A stretch of 64,000 bases of DNA from the NCBI GenBank assembly GCA_030549335.1, contig JAUKPH010000018.1, forward strand, positions 2,232,001 to 2,296,000. Direction: 5' to 3'. Both the position numbers and the translations under genes were made by a program. The stretch's first letter is position 1. Each line of letters opens with the position of its first letter. A model generated the notes under the pieces. That model made no database searches and was not told the origin of the DNA. It saw only the letters and a program-made list of their open reading frames with translations. This document shows, one piece after another, positions 13,482 through 22,334 of this stretch. The stretch is from Pontederia crassipes (lineage: Eukaryota; Streptophyta; Magnoliopsida; Commelinales; Pontederiaceae).

Positions 13482-13508
13482 GGATGACTACCATCTTTCT
13501 AGTCGTCC
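13482..13508 (+). other. L1 3'-terminal stem-loop
   Basis: GGATGACTA (13482-13490) can pair with TAGTCGTCC (13500-13508), giving a 9-bp stem with one G-U pair and a 9-nt loop, about 10 nt before the A-run. The nested copy at 11218-11243 has GGACGACTA and TAGTCGTCC, where the G-U pair is G-C. A 3'-terminal hairpin may be the recognition site for the element's reverse transcriptase; that role is inferred. Confidence 0.5.
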
Positions 13509-13925
13509 TTTCTCGTTTAAAAAAAAGTATTAGTTTTGTTCATATTTGTGCCCTTTAAATTGATCCATCACATTCCTTAATTCACCGAAGGATGCCATTC
13601 TTCAGGTATACATCAAGTTGTTGCAAATGAGTAACCTTTGTAGTCTCATATCTAAAGTAACAATTTGAAGCCATGCACTCTTCATCTATTGCTATCATGC
13701 ATAATTAATTGTGCATTATCTTCAGACATGTTTCTGCATGAAATGTGCAACTTCCATACTATCAAAACAATGATAGTTAAGTCAGGTAGATATAGATATT
13801 TTGTCTGATATATTTCTCTTCAAGTTTGTTAATGAGATTTGTTTTGCACAACTGAAATTCCTACGGTCTCAAAGATCATTTGTAAACTTTGTGTTCCTTT
13901 TTGATAAATGAATTATCCAGAATAT

Positions 13926-14915
13926 GAGACTCACTTGGCCAGAAGAGCATTGCGGGCCTTGAGGGGACTAGTTAGGTTGAAGTCGCTCATTGATGGAAAT
14001 TCGGTGAAGCGTCAAGCTGCGACCACACTGCGTTGCATGCAGACATTGGCTAGAGTGCAAGCACAAATTCGTGCGAGGAGAATAAGGATGTCTGAGGAGA
14101 ACCAGGCTCTTCAGAGGCAGCTGCTGCTGAAACATGAAAGGGAGCAGGAGAGTTTGAAGGTACATTTGTGTAACACAAGCCTCAGGTTCTTTATACTATT
14201 GTCCCATAACTTTATTATAATTATAATTGTACGAGTAAATGGAAGACGAGCTAAGAAATCATAGTCAAACTATAATAATTGTGCATTTGTGATATTGTCG
14301 GTAAGTTCAAAAGTTTACTTAAATTTGATCAAGACACTAAAGAGTCGGAACATTAACTTGTAGAGTGTATATACCGAGTAAATTTTGTTATGAAAGAAAT
14401 TAAATGCATCCTTAACATAAAATAAATTCTCGAACTTTAGGCTCAAATGCATAAAATTGCTTATAGTATGATTTTATATTATTTAGTGAATTAATGCCAT
14501 TAACTCAATATTATCATCTTGTATCATATGGGTCTCAAAGTGAAGAAAATAAAGAAACAAAAAGAATAAAAGTAACACTAAAAGTTGTTCATGGGGGTTG
14601 ATCTTATGAACTAGAAATTTCTTTTCCTTATTATCAACCACTAAGCTAGTAGAATATGATGCATTACATGCTTTTTTCTTCTAATTAAATGAGTTTGTAG
14701 AAATAGCACAAACTCCGCCTATGTTTTATAGTCGGTCCCAAGTCCGGATAAAGGAGGAGGGTTGTGTTAGGCCCCGACAGCCAGCGTAAAATCCTGTCGA
14801 ATCTTATGAACATGGATCAACGAATATATTGTTACTAATAGAGCGGAATGACGTCATATGATCCATGTAGCCGACCCCACCTAGTGGGATAAGGCTTTGT
14901 TGTTGTTGTTGTTGT
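13926..14915 (+). mobile_element. RTE-mobilised insertion carrying an IQD gene fragment
   Basis: This segment of about 990 bp is bounded by the identical 17-bp sequence TGAATTATCCAGAATAT (13909-13925 and 14916-14932; the first TG of the right copy may belong to the (TTG)n tail). Its 3' end is the RTE tail: TTACTAATAGAGCGGAATG at about 14832, then the CCGACCCCACCTAGTGGGAT block and (TTG)n, nearly identical to the LINE at 5.9 kb. Just before that, from about 14725, is a different block (GTCCGGATAAAGGAGGAGGG) that I take to be an RTE 5'-leader piece, so the RTE part is an internally deleted copy. The 5' half is an IQD exon plus intron. The single duplication implies one insertion event. Confidence 0.7.
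13930..14159 (+). pseudogene. IQD (IQ67-domain) protein fragment
   Basis: The frame reads HLARRALRALRGLVRLKSL, then IDGNSVKRQ, TTLRCMQTLARVQ and IRMSEENQALQRQLLLKHE. This matches the middle of the plant-specific IQ67 domain of IQD proteins, which bind calmodulin and often associate with microtubules. The first half of the first IQ motif (AxxIQxxFRG) is missing: sequence before HLARR is unrelated (YET). A normal-looking splice donor (TTGAAG|GTACAT) ends the exon at 14159. No other IQD exons were found within the window. It is therefore an isolated exon piece inside a transposed segment, not a working gene, although it could in principle be exonised into the host transcript. Confidence 0.7.
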
Positions 14916-14974
14916 TGAATTATCCAGAATATCTCTATTAAACCGCTTCTTTCTGTTTGCTTTCTGATGTGCAG

Positions 14975-14999
14975 CGACTCAAGCGATTTAGAGGATTAG
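14975..14999 (+). CDS. Small acidic plant protein, terminal exon 2
   Basis: This is a 25-nt coding end. The acceptor (GATGTGCAG at 14966-14974) follows a pyrimidine-rich stretch. The first base completes the split codon from 2730-2731 to give Ser, followed by DSSDLED and a TAG stop, so the tail reads EFDP-SDSSDLED. Acidic Ser/Asp tails after the EFxP motif are what I recall from related plant proteins, which is why I prefer this exon over a possible acceptor at about 6584. After the TAG the frame continues YGDSCFS and then a second stop, so the TAG could be a nonsense change in a slightly longer ancestor. The intron between the exons is about 12.2 kb and is mostly LINE sequence. Confidence 0.5.
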
Positions 15000-16409
15000 T
15001 ATGGAGATTCTTGTTTTTCGTAATGTAACCTCGACACCTTGAATATTATTCTTATAATTGATAAAATTTTGTCGTCACAGCTTAAACCATGAGATTACGA
15101 AATGGGAGCAGGTCATCACCGGATGCATGCACTTCTTCTGTTGTCCCAGTAATCAATGGCCTTGGATGTAAAGATACTTCAGATTAACACTTAGCAAAGG
15201 TGCTATTTTATGTACCTGGATGTTTCCGGTTCTTACATCAATAGATAAGCTCTTCATCTTACCCCAAAAAAAAAAAACACTTTGCAAAGGTTCCCAAATG
15301 GAAGGTTCACTCATTGTACAACTCAACATAGCCTTGTTTTCACAAGTCAAGCTCCTCTGACATAGCTTTGCTTTCAATATGTATTCTGGGATTTATCTTT
15401 CAGTTCATAGATTTTTGGCTTGAAATTTGTTGAAGCAAACAGAAAAAGGAAAAGAAAAAGAAAGCATACTCCTGTTACTATGATTGAGATACATTGCTAA
15501 CGATTTGTTTTAAGTTTTCTTTTTATAGTACAGCCGACCCCACCTAGTGGGATAAGGCTTTGTTGTTGTTGTTTCTTTTTATAGTACATATTATTTATAC
15601 GGCAAGCAACTGGAGAGGAATAAGGTCTGAGGACAAATATTTGTACTCAATTCATCAGGATCTTTAGTATTTTCTTAGAGAATTCAGGTGTCTTCTGCTT
15701 TTTTTTTCTTTAGATGAATTGTCATTAAGAGGATGTCGTCTTTCATGATTTCACTGCATATTATTCAACAAAAAATGAGTATGATTGTACCAGAAAAAAC
15801 AATGAGTGAAGTGATGATGTAGAAGTTACATGCTTTTTCGATGACAAAATTGAGCCGAGGGACCATTCGGTGTAAGTAGTCAGATTGCGTTACAACCCAC
15901 CAAAAAGAAATCTCAGATTTATTCATAGATTTCTGTGATCAATTATTTGAATTCAATTTAAAACTTATGAATCTCATAAAATTAGATAAAGCTTTAGTAG
16001 ATTAGCTCATGTGGATAGAGAATCTTCATGAGAAAAAAAAAAAAAGACATCACATAGATGTTGGTAACACGAGTGATCATGAATGATTTGACTGAGCAAG
16101 AAGAGACTCCTAACTGGCTGTCGATATGTTTGCAGCGTTTCCTTTGATGTGTTAGTCAACACTGATCACAGCTCATGTGCTGCCCGTTCCATTTTTATGT
16201 TCCCCTCGTCCCATAAGTAATTTCTTGGGGCCACGCCATGACCGCTGTGAAAGCTGACAGCACTTCATACGTAAGAAGAAGAGGAAATTTCACTTCATTT
16301 AGAAATAGTAAGATAGAAGTTTAAATTCGCCGTAATTCGATTAATTTATATTATCGGGAGTCATAAGTTTAAGTGTAGATACGATGAGTGAGACTGAGAT
16401 TCATAATGC
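15000..16409. other. Probable 3' UTR and intergenic sequence
   Basis: From 15000 to roughly 15250 the sequence is moderately GC-balanced and probably the 3' UTR of the small acidic protein gene. Beyond that there is AT-rich sequence with an A-run near 15265, the 40-bp RTE insertion and no recognised gene. Confidence 0.4.
15533..15572 (+). mobile_element. 40-bp RTE 3'-end insertion
   Basis: The 40-bp insert consists only of GCCGACCCCACCTAGTGGGA followed by TAAGGCTTTG and (TTG)n. It is flanked by the exact 16-bp duplication TTCTTTTTATAGTACA (15517-15532 and 15573-15588). It is thus an extremely 5'-truncated RTE insertion just downstream of the small acidic protein gene. Confidence 0.8.
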
Positions 16410-16419
16410 AAAAAAATTA

Positions 16420-16830
16420 GGGGATAAGTAGTGTGTGGGTTTTATTTTACCCCACAGTTGTGGGGTCACCGTAGATCTTCATATCTACGGTGCTCTTTCG
16501 ATGCACGATTTTATCTGTAAAACTTTCGGTTCAACAAAAATAGCACGGAGTCATCCGGTTCAACAGTGTTGGGTTAGGGCATCGTAGAACACCAATTCAT
16601 CATCTTTCTCCTCTTTCATTTTTTCCTCCTCCGACACTTCCCGACGACCTCGCCGCATTGCATCGCTATAACGTTGTCTTCCTTGCTACTTGCCTGCAAC
16701 ATCTTGGTAATCTTTTCTCATTTTTGTTTTTTTCCTCTTGTCCTCATTTCCTATTTTTTCTCTCCCCATCCACCTTTTTGCTTTGCTGTTATTTTGCCTT
16801 GCTGCGTATTGCTTGCCTACACTGGACATT
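16420..16830. repeat. MULE left terminal inverted repeat
   Basis: It matches the reverse complement of about 19020-19418 over its length, with scattered changes and small indels. It carries two palindromes: ACCCCACAGTTGTGGGGT at 16449-16466 and an arm pair CACCGTAGAT/ATCTACGGTG at 16467-16492. The inner end is pyrimidine-rich. Confidence 0.8.
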
Positions 16831-17127
16831 TCGCCTGCAACACGGACTTCGTTGTTGCCTTGCTTCGACATTTTGGCCAGTTTACCCTCTTGTCCATTTT
16901 TTTCCTCTTGTCCTCTTTTTCTTTTGTTTTTCTCGCACTCCCCTTCGACCTTACTGCTTCGCTGTCCGTCACCTTTGCATTTTGTTGTTGGGTCTCTCTG
17001 CCTTGTTGCCTCTTGACCTGAATTACAAATTGTTGCCTTGCTTCAATAGTCTTGCTGCAATGATCATGCCACATTGTTGCTGCCTCGCTACAGTCTTGCT
17101 GCAATAGTTTGCTCAAGGTGATATAGT

Positions 17128-18843
17128 TCAATCAGAACTTATTTTTTCTGTGTACAAATCTGAAGTGACCAAACATATGTAGCTGAACTCCTTGGGCAAG
17201 GTGATATCGATCAATAAAAAATCTTTCTTTCTTGGCCTACAATCATAACCATCAAAGAAAGAATTGATACTCTTTGATATTTGAGTTGTGTGCATTCCTG
17301 CAACAAATACATCTTTTAAATAAACTGAAGCCCAATATTCACGCTTTTCATACATAGTAGACAGCCAATGATCTTTTTTAATTTCATACTTTTGCTTTAG
17401 GGAAATCCAAGTTTCATCAAATTCTTCGATACTTGATGATCCATGAATCCATCTCTCATAATCAGCTTTGAAATTTTCATGAGCATATAAATCATGAAGA
17501 TTGTTAATAGCATTTTTTTGAATATGCCAAATGCAATACATATGAGACGTGTATGTGGAAAAACTTTTTGAATAGCATTTTCCATAGCAATATCTTGATC
17601 AGTTATTATATATGTAGGATGTTTTTCATGCATACATTATAACCATGTTTGAAATAACCAAATGAATGTATCCTCAGTTTCGTCAGCTAATAGAGCACAA
17701 CCATATAATATAGATTGTCTATGATGATTAACGCCTGTAAATGGTGTAAATGGCATGCATAATTTGTTTGTTCTATATGTGGTATCAAAACTTACAACAT
17801 CTCCAAAAGTAGAATAACTATCTCTGGCTCTTGAATCAGCCCAAAAGACACACTTTCAATGTTATTTTTGTCCACTTCCCATCTTAAAATAAATCCTTCG
17901 TCACCATTTTACTTTGGAAATATCTAATCAACCCCATGCATTCTTCACCCATATTATTTTTACGTGTTGTTCGCATGTAGTTCATACAATCTTGAGGCGT
18001 AATAGATGGCTCGCCTGAATAATTAAGAACTTTAGCGATCATAAATGGACCCATACCAACATCATGAAATTTACTCATTACATTTTTAGCGGCTTTGTCC
18101 AAATGATGGTGTGAGCGTAACATTGTGATCTTCGTAGGCGTAGCAAGAAGATGTGTATGATCTTCTACAAATTTTCGAACCTTCCATTTTTCATCATTTC
18201 GTATTGCCACCTCTAAAAGTGCTCCACAATCCGATCTTACATCTCTTCTTCTTTTAATTTTCTTCCCCATGTTTTCATCATCAATATCTTTGTGTCCTTG
18301 TTTGGAACATACAAGCAATCTACTTTGAATCTTTTTTGTTTTTTTACACTTTGAAGTAAATAATTTTCGAACCGAGAAACCAACCAATTTAGTATACTCA
18401 TTATAGTATTCAGATGCATGAGTTTCAAATTCAAAGACCATACCCAAGAATGATTTCATGCCATCATGTTTTTCTACTTCAATCGTGGGTAGCATCTCCT
18501 CGTTAGCACCAACATCTTCATTAGGATCACTGTTATAAATTGTGTAACATTAGAATAATTCAAAAATTAATTTCAATATCTTTGAAACGTTACATTTTTT
18601 ACCTTTGTTGTGTATCACAAGATTTAAACATATCTTCATTTTGTGATTGTATGTTATTTGCATCAATGTCGATCATTCTATTAGGAGACATATTACCACC
18701 CTGTTAAAATTAAAAAGTATAATAAGAATGACATGCATATACTAAATTAACAAAGGATTTTGACATTAATAAATCATTCTAAATAGACTAACCTCAGCAT
18801 AATACAATGCATCACGATATGAAAATGGATTAGATGCTTCCAT
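17128..18843 (-). pseudogene. FAR1/MULE transposase, multi-exon, broken
   Basis: I place exon 1 at 18843-18793 (start MEASNPFSYRDALYYAE), exon 2 at 18700-18603 and exon 3 from 18529. All three joins have GT/AG ends and keep frame. Exon 3 encodes a FAR1 DNA-binding domain (GMVFEFETHASEYYNEY, then GFSVRK, and DCGALLEVAI with VRKFVEDHTHLL). The MULE transposase core follows: [29 protein letters not shown] and YIITDQDIAMENAI, which include expected catalytic Asp positions. Later comes CIWHIQKNA and SINSFFDGY. The core has a frameshift near 17.85 kb, a stop near 17.64 kb and another frameshift near 17.55 kb, and everything after FFDGY is missing. The product would have bound TIRs and cut DNA; this copy cannot. 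Confidence 0.8.
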
Positions 18844-19019
18844 GGTTGTATGCAATTTCAAAGAAAGATTCAGAAAATTAGAAAAAAAAATGAACAGGAT
18901 GAAAAAAATGCATATCATAGATTGCTCATTTATTTGATCACTAAGCTATACATGTTGCGTACACGGATTAAAATCAGAAAAAAAATGACGAGGGGAGGCC
19001 CACTAAGCTATGCATGCAC

Positions 19020-19418
19020 ATTTGTTGTAGCCGATGGAGAAATAACAGCAGAAGGAAGAGACAAATGTCCAGCGCATGAATACGCAAAGGCAAAACAACA
19101 GCAAAGAAAGGTGGATGAGGAGAGAAAAAATAGGAAATGAGGACAAGAGGAAAAAAAACAAAAATGAGAAAAAATTATCAAGTCCAATGTTGCAGGCAAG
19201 TAGCAAGGAAGCGCCGGAGGAGGAAAAATGAAAGAGGACGAATTGGTGTTTTACGATGCCCTAACTCAACGTTGATGAACCGGATGACTCTGTACCATTT
19301 TTGTTGAACTGAAAGTTTTACAGATAAAATCACACATCAAAAGAGCACCGTAGATATGAAGATCTACGGTGATCCCACAGTTGTGGGGTAAAATAGAACC
19401 CACACGATACTTATCTCG
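19020..19418. repeat. MULE right terminal inverted repeat
   Basis: This is the reverse complement of the left repeat. The same two palindromes lie at 19346-19371 and 19372-19389. It sits upstream of the transposase start at 18843, so it probably contained the element's promoter. Confidence 0.8.
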
Positions 19419-19429
19419 AAAAAAATTAT

Positions 19430-21478
19430 ATGTTATCGTCTCATTCTTGTCCAATCTATGTGGCGCTAAAAATTATGTGCATTGATCACATATTAGAACT
19501 TTAGCATATTTAGCTATGATAAATGGGGTATTCATATTTGGCTATGATAAATGGGGTATTCAACGAAAATTTTCTAAAGTTTGAATTTGAGAACTTGCAA
19601 CGAGGAACACGCAGTTGCTTAATGAAAACTTTTATCACGCGCAAAATGAAAAAAATGAAGTATATTGTAACGTTGAAGTACCCGTCACAGAAAGCTTTTA
19701 AAGGCCAGATTGAACTACTCGATGAACAAATCGAAGACGCATTTATGACGATCACCAAACTTCATCTCTCTAGCTTTGACCTCTACGTAAACATCTACCC
19801 AGAAACAGCTGGTCTCGCCCACTGGTCGAACGTGCACTGCTGCGTAATTCATTGCAGCACGCTTTGAACCTTTGGATTCTGCCATGGCGACAGCCTTCTT
19901 TCCACCAGGCTGTTGCAGGCCTCCTCTGCCTTTTCCTCATTCCTCCCCATGGAGAAATCAGAAAAGGGTCCCTACCTTTCTGAATTGTATGCTTAGCTTC
20001 TTTTCCTTTTTTTCTTCTGTTACAAATTATATGCTAGTTAGTTATGATGCAAGTCTATATTACAAACGTGACTTGGGGTAGAATAATAAGCGATTTCTTG
20101 TTTAAGTAAGGTTTCGAGTTCGAGTCCTTGTGAATGTAGAATATTTATATTGAGAATTTTATGTCACTGTTAAGTACGTGACACAAGTCAGACTTGATGG
20201 TGGACCGACTTTCAACTTGTGGGCAATACGCTCTTTAGCGTCACGCGAGTTGAATCATCGGCATCACTTCTCAAACACCGGTGCTTACAAAAAATGACAT
20301 TTGAATAATTAAAATGTTGTGGCCTCGTTACTCTTTTATCATACACTGTCGTTACTTAATGTAACAATTGATTTGAATTAGTGCAATATTTTGAACTATG
20401 TATAATTATATATTTTATACACCAAGAACAATGGACAAAAAGAGAACATGATATATATTATGATTGAGTCAATTCATATAATTTCTAATTATTATTTTTC
20501 TTAGTTACTATTGATGTGATGAGGATCGAAGTTAGAGATTTTAAGATCCGGAAGATGGGAAATATCTATTTAGTTGTGAAATAAAGTTTGGAGAGGATTG
20601 AATAAAAAAATGATGAAAGATGAAGGCTATGGAACTTTAGCTATCTTGAGGTAAATAATTAGGCATGTAACTAAACTTATTTTAGACACTGATATTTTTT
20701 GTATTTATTTATTAGTGTTTATAATTACTAGCATTTGACTAAATGAGTGTACGAATGAGAGTGGAAAGATAGTCAATTTGGAGATATGGAACTCAAATTA
20801 AGCTGCTCCTGTTGATTTTTAAATTGATTGTGTCAATCAAATTTACTCTTTTTTTACATTGACATTAATTCTATAAATGAGACCACGTTAATATATGCAT
20901 GCCTAACATTGTAGCGGTGCACACGCCTACTAATTACTTTTATGTGAGAATATTAGGTATCTGAATTTCGTACTTAAAAAATGTTCGTATTTCCTTTACA
21001 CATGTAGGCAGCTAACCTAAACTATGCCTCTCAATACAAGTATCTGAACTGTGTACGTGCTCATATTTAGACAAAATATATGCACACATAGTAGTAGTGG
21101 GCATCTGCAATTGGATCCATGGAAGCCATATATGTATAATTTGGATGAGGAAAGAGCGCCGCCTTCGCGGGCGCTCTAAGAGGCTGCTGAGCACCATCAT
21201 GCACGCTTTTTTTTAATGACATGACCGCCATCGTCCGTAATACTTTCGACGGCCGAGATCGAATGATATCTCAAACTCAACTTTCCCTTTTTTTCATGTG
21301 AAGGGCGAAGTGAAGGCAGCAGCGACGATGACGATGACGGTGTAGGCGTCAAGGAGGACGAGGGCGAAGTGGAGGAGGCAGCATAGCAGATCGGCGACGA
21401 CGTTGGAGGCATCGGGGAGGCGAGGGCAACACGGAGGAGGAGGCACAACAGATCGACGACAATGCTGAAGGCATCGAC
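19430..21478. other. Intergenic sequence without a recognised gene
   Basis: Mostly AT-rich. There is a direct duplication of about 27 bp (GCTATGATAAATGGGGTATT twice) at about 19507-19560. GC-rich sequence at 21150-21480 contains two imperfect copies of a roughly 63-bp unit with GAGGA and GATCG(G/A)CGAC cores. No open frame is convincing. Confidence 0.4.
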
Positions 21479-21640
21479 GCTACAAGAAAAATCACTTTTA
21501 GCGATCATAATTAACGAAGAGATTCAAATATGATCGTTAAACATGATTATTAACTATTAGAAAAAATTTTGATCATCAATAATAAAGATCAAAAAAATTT
21601 TGGTCCTTAATATTCTTATGACTGATTGTTAATATGGTGG
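21479..21640. mobile_element. Truncated CACTA-type terminus
   Basis: GCTACAAGAAAAATCACTTT, followed by AGCGATCATAATTAACGAAG and repeated GATC-A-TAA motifs, resembles the CACTACAAGAAAAA start and subterminal repeats of plant CACTA elements, with a damaged first base pair. No partner end was found, so this is a relic. Confidence 0.4.
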
Positions 21641-22286
21641 TTCGTCAAGGTTCATCGGCTGGGTTCACCCTTTTTATTAGGCCTTTAAGATGTCATCGGG
21701 TCTCGGCCGTCCAAAGACGCTACGGATGATGGAGTTCACGTCTAAAAAAAAATATGCTATGCACGTCGGTGCTAAGCAGCCTCCTTACTCTTTTTCCTTT
21801 ATGAATTTTCATGAGGCATGCAGTCAGAATTTACTATAACGCAATACCATTTTTTGAGAATAGACAGCCAGCCTCCTAAATTTAACGAAGAAAATTTAAT
21901 ATACTGATTGATTGAACCAACGAATTATTGATAATTCAAGTACATAAAATTTACTGCGACCCGTCTTCCCTTTCCCAGGTTTCTAGTTGAGATGATGTAT
22001 GTATTTAATGCACTCGGCTGGTCCTCTTGCCTTATGGTTATATTTGTAGCTATAGTCTCGTCTTACGTACTAATGTTGTTGAGAGCTCTCACGCTGTGCC
22101 TGCTCTTTTCATGCATCCGCATACCTCTTTTCCCACAAATCTCTCCGTCTGCGCCGGTCATAAATGACATCGATGGCTTTCAGACGGCCAACATTAATTA
22201 ACTTCTTAATTAACTCGATCGGAAAGTAGATGCAAATTTAACAATGACAGTGCATGCTCTCATGGTTGTTTGAACACTCGTATGCA

Positions 22287-22296
22287 TATATATAAG
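22287..22296 (+). promoter_or_regulatory. TATA box of the CER1-like gene
   Basis: TATATATAAG lies 39-48 bp before the start codon at 22335, which would leave a very short 5' leader of about 10-20 nt if the start site is about 30 bp downstream. Confidence 0.45.
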
Positions 22297-22334
22297 ATCC
22301 TAAACACTCCAAGAACAAGTATAGAGAAGAGAAG

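Larger units (their letters stand above)
8406..13527 (+). mobile_element. Decayed L1-type LINE with target site duplications
   Basis: The element is flanked by the exact 11-bp duplication TATTAGTTTTG (8395-8405 and 13528-13538) and ends in a short A-run after CTCGTTT, as expected for L1 target-primed insertion. An ORF1-like region (8420-8866) encodes two zinc knuckles. An ORF2 region (about 10174-13390) retains endonuclease, reverse transcriptase and C-terminal pieces, broken by stops, frameshifts and a nested insertion. The GC content is far above that of the surrounding intron. The element lies in the sense direction of the host gene and cannot encode active protein. Confidence 0.85.
16420..19418 (-). 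mobile_element. Mutator-like element (FAR1-type MULE) with long TIRs
   Basis: Inverted repeats of about 400 bp (16420 to about 16830, and about 19020 to 19418) start GGGGATAAGTA on the left and, read inward, CGAGATAAGTA on the right. They continue through GTGTGGGTT, the CCCCACA palindrome and the CCGTAGATCTTCATATCTAC hairpin. The outer 10-bp flanks are identical, AAAAAAATTA (16410-16419 and 19419-19428), fitting the 9-11 bp duplications of MULEs. The transposase remnant inside runs on the minus strand. The whole element is about 3.0 kb. Confidence 0.85.

Noticed and set aside
19872..20081. Possible 5' exon with a plastid-targeting-like start (MATAFFPPGCCRPPLPF)
   Set aside because: No downstream exon or recognisable domain was found, so a gene cannot be supported.
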